Shown here: in pieces, positions 17,799 through 25,437 of the stretch
Position numbering within the stretch: the first letter of the stretch is position 1
Layout: each line of letters opens with the position of its first letter
The notes under the pieces: generated by a model
The model's input: the letters and a program-made list of their open reading frames with translations, nothing else
What the model was told of the DNA's origin: nothing
Database searches by the model: none
Position numbers and translations under genes: made by a program
From: Pseudonocardia thermophila
GTDB lineage: Bacteria; Actinomycetota; Actinomycetes; Mycobacteriales; Pseudonocardiaceae
Assembly: GCF_900142365.1 (NCBI RefSeq)
Contig: NZ_FRAP01000008.1
Span: 124,001-188,000 of the forward strand
Length of the DNA stretch: 64,000 nucleotides
Direction of reading: 5' to 3'

Positions 17799-18518
17799 GT
17801 GAGCCTGACCGACGCCCTGCTGGGACCGATCTTGCGCGGCCCCGGATCCGCCCGGCCGCTCATCACCTTCTACGACCACGCGACCGGCGAGCGGATCGAG
17901 CTGTCCGGTGTGACCACCGCCAACTGGGTGGCCAAGACCGCCAACCTGCTGCGGGACGAGTGCGATCTCGAACCCGGCGGGCGGGTGGCCGTGCTGCTGC
18001 CGGCGCACTGGCAGACCGCGGCCGTGCTGCTCGGCGCGTGGTCGTGCGGCGGCGTCGTGGTGGACGAGCCGGCCGGGGCCGACGTCGTCGCGTGCGACTC
18101 CGAGCGGCTCGACCTCGCGCTGGCGGCCGACGCCGCCGCGGTGGTGGCACTGTCGCTGGACGCGTTCGGCAAGGGCCTGACCGGGCTGCCCGCCGGGGTG
18201 ATCGACTTCGCGACCGAGGTCCGGCTGCACGGCGACGAGTTCGTACCCTGGGAACCGGTGCCCGACACGGCGGTCGCGCTCGACGGCGAGACGGCCGACC
18301 GGGTGCTCGACCAGGCGCGCATCCGCGCCGAGGCGCTCGGCATCGGAGCCGGCGACCGGGTGCTGTCCACCCTGGACTGGACGACGGAGGACGGCCTGGT
18401 CGACGGTCTGCTGGCACCGCTCGCGGCCAGGGCGTCGCTGGTGCAGGTGCGCAACGCCGACCCGGCCCGGCTCGACCGCACGGCGGAGACGGAGAAGGTC
18501 ACGATCCGGCTGGGCTGA
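17799..18518 (+). CDS. TIGR03089 family protein
   Basis: 239-residue actinobacterial protein related to the N-terminal part of acyl-CoA synthetases (ANL superfamily) but lacking the AMP-binding P-loop and the C-terminal domain, so it is unlikely to be a ligase by itself. Recognisable segments are FYDHATGERIELSGVTTANW and the hydrophobic VAVLLPAHWQTAAVLLGAW. Start GTG at 17799, 48 bp after the LCP gene on the same strand, an association also seen for Rv3267-Rv3268. Function unknown. Confidence 0.85.
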   Translation: MSLTDALLGPILRGPGSARPLITFYDHATGERIELSGVTTANWVAKTANLLRDECDLEPGGRVAVLLPAHWQTAAVLLGAWSCGGVVVDEPAGADVVACDSERLDLALAADAAAVVALSLDAFGKGLTGLPAGVIDFATEVRLHGDEFVPWEPVPDTAVALDGETADRVLDQARIRAEALGIGAGDRVLSTLDWTTEDGLVDGLLAPLAARASLVQVRNADPARLDRTAETEKVTIRLG

Positions 18519-18533
18519 TCCCGCGTTGCGGGA
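18519..18533. terminator. Short GC hairpin between convergent genes
   Basis: TCCCGC-GTT-GCGGGA immediately after the TIGR03089 stop (18518) forms a perfect 6-bp stem, 48 bp before the convergent fadE25 stop. There is no T-tract, so it is a weak terminator candidate. Confidence 0.4.
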
Positions 18534-18580
18534 ACGGCGCCGCACCGCACCGCGCCGCCGGGTGGCCTGCACCTACCGGG

Positions 18581-19735
18581 TCACCGCAGCAGCGCCCGGG
18601 CCATGACCAGGCGCTGGATCTGGTTGGTGCCCTCGTAGATCTGGGTGATCTTCGCGTCGCGCATCATGCGCTCGACGGGGAAGTCCTTGGTGTACCCGGC
18701 ACCGCCGAGCAGCTGCACGGCGTCGGTGGTGACCGACATCGCTGTGTCGGAGGCGAAGCACTTCGCGGCCGAGGAGATGAAGCCGAGGTTCTTCTCCCCC
18801 CGCTCGGCCCGCGACGCCGCGACGTAGACGAGCTGGCGGGCAGCCTCCACGCGCATCGCCATGTCGGCAAGCATGAACTGCAGCGCCTGGAAGTCGGCCA
18901 GCGGGCGGCCGAACTGCTTGCGCTCCTTGACGTAGGCGGTCGCGATGTCGAGCGCGCCCTGCGCGATGCCCACGGCCTGCGCACCGATCGTGGGGCGGGT
19001 GTGGTCGAGCGTGGCCAGCGCGGTCTTGAAGCCGGTGCCCTCGGCGCCGATGATCCGGTCGGCCGGGATGCGGCAGTTCTCGAAGTGGATCTCGCGGGTG
19101 GGCGAGCCGGTGATGCCGAGCTTGCGCTCCTTCGTCCCCACCACGAAGCCCGGGTCGTCCTTGTGCACGACGAACGCGGAGATGCCGTTTGCCCGCTTCT
19201 CCGGGTCGGTGACGGCCATGACCGTGTACCAGGTCGACTCGCCGGCGTTGGTGATCCAGCACTTGGTACCGTTGAGCACCCACTCGTCGCCCTCGCGGTG
19301 GGCGCGGGTCTTCATCGACGCGGCGTCCGAGCCGGCCTCGCGCTCGGACAGCGCGTAGCTGATCATCGCTTCGCCGCTGGCGATGGACGGCAGCACCTTG
19401 CGCTTCAGCTCGTCGGAGGCCGATAGCAGGATCGGGGTCATGCCCAGGCCGTTGACGGCCGGGATCAGCGACGACGACGCGCAGACCCGCGCGACCTCCT
19501 CGATGACGATGCAGCCGGCGAGCTCGTCAGCGCCCTGGCCGCCGTACTCCTCGGGAATGATCACCGCGTGGAAGCCGGCCTTGGTCAGCGCATCGCGCGC
19601 CTCGGACGGGAAGCGACCCTGCTCGTCGACATCGGCGGCGTGCGGGGCGATCTCCTTCTCGGCCAGGTCGCGAACGGCCTCCCGCAGCGTCTGGTGCTCC
19701 TCGCTGAGCTGGTACGCGTCGAAAGCAGGATCCAT
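18581..19735 (-). CDS. fadE25: Acyl-CoA dehydrogenase (FadE25 type)
   Basis: FAD enzyme introducing the alpha-beta double bond in an acyl-CoA. 384 residues with both family signatures: ALSEREAGSDAASMKTRA (flavin and substrate) and QLLGGAGYTKDFPVERMMRD near the C-terminus, plus the catalytic glutamate in QIYEGTNQIQR. The ATG at 19735 gives MDPAFDAYQLSEEHQTLR; the longer frame runs into the operator. It matches Rv3274c, which lies near purE/purK as here. It is divergent from a TetR gene with a palindrome between, so it is probably under that repressor. Chain length is not deduced. Confidence 0.92.
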   Translation of the reverse strand: MDPAFDAYQLSEEHQTLREAVRDLAEKEIAPHAADVDEQGRFPSEARDALTKAGFHAVIIPEEYGGQGADELAGCIVIEEVARVCASSSLIPAVNGLGMTPILLSASDELKRKVLPSIASGEAMISYALSEREAGSDAASMKTRAHREGDEWVLNGTKCWITNAGESTWYTVMAVTDPEKRANGISAFVVHKDDPGFVVGTKERKLGITGSPTREIHFENCRIPADRIIGAEGTGFKTALATLDHTRPTIGAQAVGIAQGALDIATAYVKERKQFGRPLADFQALQFMLADMAMRVEAARQLVYVAASRAERGEKNLGFISSAAKCFASDTAMSVTTDAVQLLGGAGYTKDFPVERMMRDAKITQIYEGTNQIQRLVMARALLR

Positions 19736-19745
19736 GCCGCCGAGC

Positions 19746-19768
19746 CTAACGGCACGGAGTGCCGTTAG
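19746..19768. promoter_or_regulatory. Operator-like palindrome between fadE25 and TetR gene
   Basis: CTAACGGCAC-GGA-GTGCCGTTAG is a perfect inverted repeat with 10-bp arms, 10 bp upstream of fadE25 and 27 bp upstream of the TetR start. It is the obvious binding site for that regulator and would cover both divergent promoters. Confidence 0.8.
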
Positions 19769-19794
19769 CAAGGCGAGTTGCTACCCTGAGTGCC

Positions 19795-20469
19795 ATGACA
19801 CAGCCGCGGCGCGGCCGTTCCGAGGCAGGCCGGGCCGAGGTGCGCCGCGAGCTCGTGGCCGCCGCGGTCGCCCAGTTCACCGAGCACGGCTACGACGAGA
19901 CCACCGTCGACGCGATCGCCGCCGCGGCCGGCGTCGGCCGGCGCACGTTCTTCCGCTACTTCCGCTCCAAGGAGGAGGCGATCTCCCCCGACCACACCGC
20001 CGGGCTTGCCCGCGTTGCGGACGTGTTCGAGACCGCCCACCCGTCCGAACCGCCCGCGCTGGTCGCCCTGCGCGCCGGGGAGACCGTCTTCGACCTCTAC
20101 ACCGAGGACCCGGCGCTGTCCGTGGCCCGCTACCGACTCACCCATCAGGTACCGGCGCTGCGCGACCGCGAGTCGGCGAGCGTCGACCACTACCGCCGGC
20201 TGCTCACCCGTCACCTGCGCAAGCGCCTCGCCGACGATCCCGACGGCGACCTGCGCGCTGCCGTCGTCGGCGCCGCCGTCGTGGCCGCCCACAACCTCGC
20301 TCTGCGCACCTGGCTTGCCGCGGGCGCCCCCGCGGACGGCATCGACGCGATGATCGCGAAGTACCGCAGGGTCGCCGACATGCTGCCCGTCGAGCAGCCG
20401 TCGCTGGCCGCGGTGACCGAGCGGCTGGAGGCCGCGGTGGACCGGCTGGAGCAGCGCCCGCCCGCGTGA
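19795..20469 (+). CDS. TetR-family transcriptional regulator
   Basis: 224-residue regulator. The helix-turn-helix spans about residues 15-65 (VRRELVAAAVAQFTEHGYDE, TTVDAIAAAAGV, GRRTFFRYFRSKEEAI); the remaining helices form a ligand pocket likely to sense an acyl-CoA or lipid, judged only from its partner. Start ATG at 19795. Divergent from fadE25 with a perfect 23-bp palindrome in the 59-bp spacer, and convergent with an SDR gene whose stop directly abuts it. Confidence 0.9.
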   Translation: MTQPRRGRSEAGRAEVRRELVAAAVAQFTEHGYDETTVDAIAAAAGVGRRTFFRYFRSKEEAISPDHTAGLARVADVFETAHPSEPPALVALRAGETVFDLYTEDPALSVARYRLTHQVPALRDRESASVDHYRRLLTRHLRKRLADDPDGDLRAAVVGAAVVAAHNLALRTWLAAGAPADGIDAMIAKYRRVADMLPVEQPSLAAVTERLEAAVDRLEQRPPA

Positions 20470-21171
20470 TCAGGCGACCAGCTCGACCGGCGCCGCGGGC
20501 TGCGCCAGCTCCCAGAGCCGATCGGCCAGCTCCACGGGATCGACGCGCGGCATCGGGCCCTGCTGGACGCCGTCGTAGCGCCCCTGCTCGACGAGCGCCT
20601 CCGCCGCGCTGCCCTTGATCAGCCGACCGATCTGCAGGCTCGCGACGCGCACCCCGTGCGGTTCGACGCTCCGTGCGAGGCCCCGCAGGTAGGTGAGCAG
20701 CCCGCTCTGCCCGACGGCGACGCTCGCCAGTTCCGGCAGCACCTCGCGCACGGCGATCCCCTGCGCGACGAGGAACGCGCCCGAGCCGCGGACCACCATG
20801 CCCGGCACCAGCGTGCGGGCGATCTCCAGTGGCGAGAGCAGTGTGATCGGCAGCCAGGTGGTGAGCGTGGCCGCGTCGAGCGCGGTCGCCGCGACGGGCA
20901 GCCGCTCGGTGCCGCCGGGCGAGTAGAGCACCGCGTCGGGGAGCCCAACCCGTTCGGCGGCGGCCCGCGCCGCGGCGGGATCGTGCAGGTCGGCGAGCAA
21001 CCGCTCGGCCGGCACGCCCTCCGCCCGCAGCGTGTCCACCAGCGCGTCGACGGTGGCGGCGGTGCGCCCGACGAGGGTGACGGCGTGACCCTCCCGGCCG
21101 AACCGACGGGCAGCGGCCAGGCCGAGCGCCGGACCCGCGCCGAACACGACGAACCGCTTGAGTTGAGCCAT
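20470..21171 (-). CDS. SDR-family oxidoreductase, atypical
   Basis: Rossmann-fold protein of 233 residues. The nucleotide site reads VVFGAGPALGLAAARRFG, a GxxxGxG variant, and VTLVGRTAATVDALVD suggests NADP binding. The usual active-site tyrosine in YxxxK is not seen: the region reads SVAVGQSGLLTYLRGLARSV, so it may be a non-catalytic or altered SDR. Substrate unknown. ATG at 21171. It is divergent from a TetR gene (53-bp spacer) with a perfect TTGAGG palindrome, and likely regulated by it. Confidence 0.82.
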   Translation of the reverse strand: MAQLKRFVVFGAGPALGLAAARRFGREGHAVTLVGRTAATVDALVDTLRAEGVPAERLLADLHDPAAARAAAERVGLPDAVLYSPGGTERLPVAATALDAATLTTWLPITLLSPLEIARTLVPGMVVRGSGAFLVAQGIAVREVLPELASVAVGQSGLLTYLRGLARSVEPHGVRVASLQIGRLIKGSAAEALVEQGRYDGVQQGPMPRVDPVELADRLWELAQPAAPVELVA

Positions 21172-21189
21172 TCCTCAACTTCTAGCGGA

Positions 21190-21209
21190 ACTTGAGGGCT
21201 ACCTCAAGT
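21190..21209. promoter_or_regulatory. Operator-like palindrome between SDR and TetR genes
   Basis: ACTTGAGG-GCTA-CCTCAAGT has perfect 8-bp arms, 18 bp upstream of the SDR start and 15 bp before the TetR start. A further CCTCAA half-site overlaps the SDR start region (about 21174-21179). Confidence 0.8.
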
Positions 21210-21224
21210 AGTACGCTCGGCCGC

Positions 21225-21854
21225 GTGCCCTCGACCCCGCTGCGCGCCGACGCCCGCCGCAACCGCGCGCGGCTGCTGGACGCGGCCCGCGAGGTGTTCG
21301 CCGAGGCCGGGCTCGACGCCTCGCTGGAGGAGATCGCCCGTCGCGCCGGGGTCCGCGTCGGCACGCTCTACCACCACTTCGGCAACCGGACCGCGCTGGT
21401 CGACGCCGCGATCGCCCCGCGCGTCGAGGCGTGGGTGGAGCGCGTCGAAGAGGCACTCGCGCACCCCGATCCGTGGGAGGGCCTGGTCGAGCACCTGACC
21501 CTGCTCGCTGAGTGGCAGACCGCCGACCGCGGCTTCACCGAGGTCTGCGTGCGCACGCTTCCCGCGGACTCCGCGACGGAACGGGCGAAGGCCCGCGGGC
21601 ACGCGTGCTACGCGGAGCTGATCGCCCGTGCCCAGGCCGCCGGCGCACTTCGCCCGGACGTGAGCCCGGCCGACGTCGGACTGCTGGTGTGGGCCGCCGT
21701 GCGCGCGACCGAAGGCGTGCGCGCGCTGGCCCCCGACGCGTGGCGGCGCCACCTGGGCGTGCTGCTCGACGGGCTGCGGGCCGATCGCGCCACTCCCCTG
21801 CCGGGCGGAGCGCTCGACCCGGCCACCGTCCGCGCAGCGATGACGTTCCCGTGA
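21225..21854 (+). CDS. TetR-family transcriptional regulator
   Basis: 209-residue regulator. Helix-turn-helix at about residues 10-58: RNRARLLDAAREVFAEAGLDA, SLEEIARRAGV, RVGTLYHHFGNRTALVDAA. The C-terminal domain is of the SbtR/TetR_C_33 kind common in actinobacteria. GTG at 21225 gives MPSTPLRADARRNRA; the frame upstream to 21192 lies over the operator. Its stop overlaps the start of the ankyrin gene (GTGA), so the two are cotranscribed. Confidence 0.9.
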   Translation: MPSTPLRADARRNRARLLDAAREVFAEAGLDASLEEIARRAGVRVGTLYHHFGNRTALVDAAIAPRVEAWVERVEEALAHPDPWEGLVEHLTLLAEWQTADRGFTEVCVRTLPADSATERAKARGHACYAELIARAQAAGALRPDVSPADVGLLVWAAVRATEGVRALAPDAWRRHLGVLLDGLRADRATPLPGGALDPATVRAAMTFP

Positions 21855-22591
21855 CGGCCCTCGACCAGGCCGTCGCAGCCATCCGGTCCGGCGACGTCGG
21901 CACGCTCGCCGGGCTGCTGCGGGACGTCCCGGGGCTGGCCGGTGCCCGGATCGCGAAGACGCCCGAGGGCCGCACCGAGAGCCGGTCGCTGCTGCACGTC
22001 GCCACCGACTGGCCGGGGCACCTGCCGCGCGTGGCGACGACGATCGCGCTGCTCGTGGAGGCGGGCGCCGACGTCGATGCCCGGTTCTGCGGCGCCCACT
22101 CCGAGACCCCGCTGCACTGGGCCGCCAGCTGCGACGACGTCGAAGCGGTGGACGCGCTCGTCGCCGCGGGTGCCGATCCGGAGAGCGACGGCGCGGTGAT
22201 CGCGGGCGGGACCCCGATGGACGACGCGGTCGCGTTCGGTCAGTGGCGCGCCGCCGCCCGGCTCGCCGAGCTGGGAGCGCGCACCGCGCTCTGGCACGCC
22301 GCAGGCCTCGGGATGCTCGACCGGGTGGCGGCGCACCTCGCCGGCACGGCCCTGCTGCCGGCGGCGCACCCGTGGGGCGATCCCGCCGATCCGCCGCGCG
22401 AGCTCGACGTCGCGCTGTGGTGCGCGGCGGGCGGTGGCCGGCTGGCGGTGGCGAAACTGCTGGTCGAGCGCGGGGCCGACCCGCGCTGGGTGGCCCCCTG
22501 GGACGGCTCGTCGATCGCTGACACCGCACGGCGCGGCGGAGCGGCCGACGTCGTCGCGTGGCTGGACCTCACCACCTGGGGAAGCCCCTGA
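21851..22591 (+). CDS. Ankyrin-repeat protein
   Basis: 246 residues with at least four ankyrin repeats: SLLHVATDWPGHLPRVATTI, TPLHWAASCDDVEAVDALVA, TPMDDAVAFGQWRAAARLAE and VALWCAAGGGRLAVAKLLVE. No signal peptide, membrane helix or fused catalytic domain, so it is probably a cytoplasmic protein-binding module. The GTG start overlaps the stop of the upstream TetR gene by 4 bp. A functional link to that regulator or the SDR is suggested only by the operon. Confidence 0.88.
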   Translation: MTALDQAVAAIRSGDVGTLAGLLRDVPGLAGARIAKTPEGRTESRSLLHVATDWPGHLPRVATTIALLVEAGADVDARFCGAHSETPLHWAASCDDVEAVDALVAAGADPESDGAVIAGGTPMDDAVAFGQWRAAARLAELGARTALWHAAGLGMLDRVAAHLAGTALLPAAHPWGDPADPPRELDVALWCAAGGGRLAVAKLLVERGADPRWVAPWDGSSIADTARRGGAADVVAWLDLTTWGSP

Positions 22592-22873
22592 AATACGTGA
22601 TCCCCGGGCCGCACTCGGGGGTGCGCACACCGAGCTGGACGGGCTCGGACCCGGGGATCACGGGTGACTGCCTGGAATTCGCCGGCACCACATCCGGCTT
22701 CCACGACCGTCGGAGACTTGTCCCGTGGTGCTAGCGGACAGCCACCTCACAAGTCCTGCAGCTATTCAACGCTGGACCACCTCCTCTCCTGTGTGCCGCC
22801 AGGCTACGGGGACAGGAGTGATCGCGCCACGGGTTTCGTCCCGATCGTCCCCGCGGTGAACACGGAGCGACGG
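22592..22873 (-). ncRNA. Structured spacer: candidate small RNA or long purKE 3' UTR
   Basis: 282 bp with no credible protein, between the ankyrin gene and purE (convergent). On the minus strand it carries a long leader (AGGAGAGGAGG near 22787), a hairpin with arms at 22715-22721 and 22749-22755 (GACTTGT/ACAAGTC) enclosing a GGTG/CACC inner stem, and a final 13-bp perfect stem at 22596-22608/22650-22662 followed by TATTT, like a terminator for that strand. TAGCCT near 22805 could be a -10 box. Whether it is an independent RNA or the operon trailer cannot be decided here. Confidence 0.4.
22596..22662 (-). terminator. Long GC-rich hairpin ending the purKE-side transcript
   Basis: CGTGATCCCCGGG at 22596-22608 pairs perfectly with 22650-22662; the 41-nt interior can form two further small hairpins. 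On the minus strand the stem is followed by TATTT, on the plus strand by GC-rich sequence, so termination is expected for leftward transcripts. Confidence 0.6.
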
Positions 22874-23383
22874 TCAGTCGTCGTCGGCGAGCTGCTCGCG
22901 CAGTGCGGCGTCCTTGGCGAGCACGGAGGAAGCCAGTTCGGACTGGAAGCTCACGACCTTCGCCCGCAACTCCGGGTCGGTGGCGGCGAGGATCCGCACC
23001 GCGTACAGGCCGGCGTTGCGCGCCCCGCCGATCGCCATCGTCCCCACGGGGACCCCGGCCGGCATCTGCGCGATCGACAGCAGCGAGTCCAGGCCGTCGA
23101 GCGTCCGCAGCGGCACGGGGACGCCGATCACCGGCAGGGTGGTCGCGGAAGCGACCATGCCGGGCAGGTGCGCGGCTCCGCCGGCGCCCGCGATGATCAC
23201 GCGCAGGCCGCGGTCGGCCGCCGAGGCGGCGTAGTCGAGCATGCGCTGGGGTGTGCGGTGCGCGGAGTAGACACCCACCTCGTAGGGCACCTCGAACTCG
23301 TCGAGGGCCTCGGCAGCGGCCTCCATCACCGGCCAGTCCGAGTCGCTGCCCATGATCACGCCGACCACCGGATCAGACGACAT
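22874..23383 (-). CDS. purE: 5-(carboxyamino)imidazole ribonucleotide mutase
   Basis: Class I PurE: moves the carboxylate of N5-CAIR to give CAIR in de novo purine synthesis. 169 residues with GSDSDWPVM and the active-site SAHRTPQRM, and the conserved [12 protein letters not shown] and [13 protein letters not shown] segments. Start ATG at 23383, overlapping the purK stop by 11 bp; the longer frame upstream is shadow. Always paired with purK, which makes its substrate. Confidence 0.96.
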   Translation of the reverse strand: MSSDPVVGVIMGSDSDWPVMEAAAEALDEFEVPYEVGVYSAHRTPQRMLDYAASAADRGLRVIIAGAGGAAHLPGMVASATTLPVIGVPVPLRTLDGLDSLLSIAQMPAGVPVGTMAIGGARNAGLYAVRILAATDPELRAKVVSFQSELASSVLAKDAALREQLADDD

Positions 23384-24614
23384 GCGCGGTCTCCTTCCGA
23401 GCACCGTGGATCGACCACCCGTCCGCCCACTCCGCCGTGGACAGCCACGTCGCGGCGAGCACCGCACGTTCCCGCACGGCCACGGGGTCGTCACCGAGCG
23501 CGGTGACGTGGCCGATCTTGCGGGCCGGGCGGGGCGCCTTGCCGTACAGGTGGACCTTGACATCCGGGAACCGCGCGAACAGGTGGTGGCAACGCTCGTC
23601 GAGGCTCGTCTCCGGCTCGGTCCGGGCACCGAGCACGTTCGCCATCACCACCGCGGGCGCGGTCATCGCGGTGGAGCCGAGCGGGTAGTCCAGCACCGCG
23701 CGCAGGTGCTGCTCGAACTGCGAGGTGCGCGCACCCTCGATCGTCCAGTGGCCCGAGTTGTGCGGGCGCATCGCCAGCTCGTTGACGACCATCGCGCCGG
23801 TGTCCGTCTCGAACAGCTCGACCGCCAGCAGGCCGGTGACGCCCAGCTCGGTGGCGATCCGCAGCGCCGTCGCCTGCGTGGCCACGGCGACCTCCTCATC
23901 GAGCCCGGGGGCCGGGGCGAGCACCTGGACGCACTGGCCGTCCTCCTGGACGGTCTCGACGACCGGCCACGCAGCGGCCTGCCCGTACGGGGAGCGGGCG
24001 ACCAGGGCGGCCAGCTCGCGGCGCATCGCCACCCGCTGCTCCGCCATGAGCGGGGTGCCGGCGGCGAGCAGCTCGGCCACCAGCTCGGGGGTCGCGTCGA
24101 GCCACACGCCGCGCCCGTCGTAGCCACCGCGGACGGCCTTCAGCACCGCCCCGCCGTGCTCCGCGCTGAACGCCGCGAAGTCGTCCGGGCTCGTGATCTC
24201 GGCGAACGCCGGCACCGCGATGCCCAGCTCGGCGAGGCGGCGGCGCATCACCAGCTTGTCCTGCGCGTGCAGCAGCGCGTCCGGGCCCGGGTGCAGGGTG
24301 ACCCCGGCCGCGGCGAGGGTCCGCAGATCGGCCTGGGGCACCCCCTCGTGGTCGAACGTGACGGCGGCGGTGCCCGCGGCGAACGCGCGCATCGCGGCGA
24401 GGTCGGTGCCGATGTGGACGTCGCGGCAGACCTGCGCCGCCGGGTCGGTGGGCGACGCCGCCAGCACGCGCAAGGACTGCCCGAGCGCGATCGCGGCCTG
24501 GTGCGTCATGCGGGCCAGTTGACCGGCTCCGATCATGCCCACCACCGGCAGCCCCCCGTGCGGAACGGACGAGTCGCGGGGAGCGGGCGGGTGCGGGTCG
24601 GGCAGTGCGTCCAC
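23373..24614 (-). CDS. purK: 5-(carboxyamino)imidazole ribonucleotide synthase
   Basis: ATP-grasp enzyme making N5-CAIR from AIR, bicarbonate and ATP, supplying PurE. 413 residues with the N-terminal [18 protein letters not shown], central ATP-grasp loop [15 protein letters not shown], and metal-binding [21 protein letters not shown] at 24614. It precedes purE with an 11-bp overlap and is divergent from the gtrA gene, the same order as Rv3276c-Rv3275c. Confidence 0.96.
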   Translation of the reverse strand: MDALPDPHPPAPRDSSVPHGGLPVVGMIGAGQLARMTHQAAIALGQSLRVLAASPTDPAAQVCRDVHIGTDLAAMRAFAAGTAAVTFDHEGVPQADLRTLAAAGVTLHPGPDALLHAQDKLVMRRRLAELGIAVPAFAEITSPDDFAAFSAEHGGAVLKAVRGGYDGRGVWLDATPELVAELLAAGTPLMAEQRVAMRRELAALVARSPYGQAAAWPVVETVQEDGQCVQVLAPAPGLDEEVAVATQATALRIATELGVTGLLAVELFETDTGAMVVNELAMRPHNSGHWTIEGARTSQFEQHLRAVLDYPLGSTAMTAPAVVMANVLGARTEPETSLDERCHHLFARFPDVKVHLYGKAPRPARKIGHVTALGDDPVAVRERAVLAATWLSTAEWADGWSIHGARKETAHVV

Positions 24615-24681
24615 GGAACGGGAACCTTACGGGACGGCCCCGGCCTCGGCGCGATCTCGGCCCTTGGGCACAATGGCCTGG

Positions 24682-25200
24682 ATGTCGATGGTCGAAGCGG
24701 TGCTGATCCGCATCCCGCAGCCGTACCGGGATGTGGCGATCCAGTACCGCGAACTGATCAAGTTCGCTCTGGTCGGCGGCACCACGTGGGTCATCGACAC
24801 GGCCGTGTTCGTGCTGCTGAAGAACACGTTCCTGGTCGAGAAGCCGATCACCGCGAAGGTGTTCGCGGTGCTGGTGGCCACGATCGTCTCGTACATCCTG
24901 AACCGCGAGTGGTCGTTCCGCACCCGCGGCGGCCGGGAGCGCCACCACGAGGCGGCGCTGTTCTTCCTGATCAGCGGGCTCGGGGTGGCCGTCTACACCG
25001 CACCGCTGGCGGTGTCGAGGTACATCTTCGACCTGCGGGTGCCCGAGGTCACGCTGTTCACGCAGGAGATCGCCGACTTCATCAGCGGTCAGATCCTCGG
25101 CGTGCTGCTGGGCATGGCGTTCCGGTGGTGGGGCTTCCGGCGGTTCGTGTTCCCGGACGAGAACGTCCGGCGGCAGGTGCCGAAGGTCCCGCAGGCCTGA
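24682..25200 (+). CDS. GtrA-family membrane protein
   Basis: Small flippase-like membrane protein, about 172 residues with four transmembrane segments (around ELIKFALVGGTTWVIDTAVF, TAKVFAVLVATIVSYILNRE, EAALFFLISGLGVAVYTAPL and QILGVLLGMAFRWWGFRRFV). GtrA proteins move lipid-linked sugars or assist cell-wall glycosylation. The ATG at 24682 gives MSMVEAVLIRIPQPY as in Rv3277-type proteins; ATG at 24673 is possible. A GCGAGT repeat array begins 15 bp after its stop. Confidence 0.9.
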   Translation: MSMVEAVLIRIPQPYRDVAIQYRELIKFALVGGTTWVIDTAVFVLLKNTFLVEKPITAKVFAVLVATIVSYILNREWSFRTRGGRERHHEAALFFLISGLGVAVYTAPLAVSRYIFDLRVPEVTLFTQEIADFISGQILGVLLGMAFRWWGFRRFVFPDENVRRQVPKVPQA

Positions 25201-25215
25201 GCTCCTCGGCGCGCG

Positions 25216-25278
25216 GCGAGTCCCGCGTTCGGGCGCGCGAGTCCCACGTCGGGCACGGCGAGTTCCGCACGTCGTGCG
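25216..25278 (+). repeat. GCGAGT array A, three 21-bp units
   Basis: Three tandem units start at 25216, 25237 and 25258, each opening with GCGAGT and followed by CCCGCGTTCGGG or a variant. The array starts 15 bp after the gtrA stop and reads in the gtrA sense. Units contain a small CCCG-CGTT-CGGG stem-loop. Confidence 0.85.
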
Positions 25279-25350
25279 CCACGGGATCCGCATCGCACTG
25301 TCGGGAAGCCCACGACTCGCCGGCACGGCAAGCGCAACCACCCCCGCCGG

Positions 25351-25430
25351 ACAGGGCAACTCGGCCTCCCCGGCAGGGCAACTCGCCCACCCCGGCAGGG
25401 CAACTCGCCCACCCCGGCAGGGCAACTCGC
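25351..25430 (-). repeat. GCGAGT array B, four 22-bp units on the minus strand
   Basis: GGGCAACTCG recurs at 25354, 25376, 25398 and 25420, an exact 22-bp period. Read on the minus strand each unit begins GCGAGTTGCCC. The unit nearest the histidine-kinase stop (25438) is 7 bp away, and the array runs in that gene's sense, mirroring array A across the spacer. Confidence 0.85.
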
Positions 25431-25437
25431 GGCCCGG

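Noticed and set aside
16307-19426. 1039-residue plus-strand frame across LCP, TIGR03089 and antisense to fadE25
   Set aside because: It is the out-of-frame reading of well-supported genes; its sequence is low-complexity Arg/Gly with no domain.
22664-22873. tRNA gene in the purE spacer
   Set aside because: No 7-bp acceptor stem with CCA-proximal end and no T-loop GGTTCGA sequence could be placed.
25201-25437. CRISPR-like array in the gtrA/histidine-kinase spacer
   Set aside because: Units are directly adjacent with no unique spacers, differ between A and B, and no cas gene is present.
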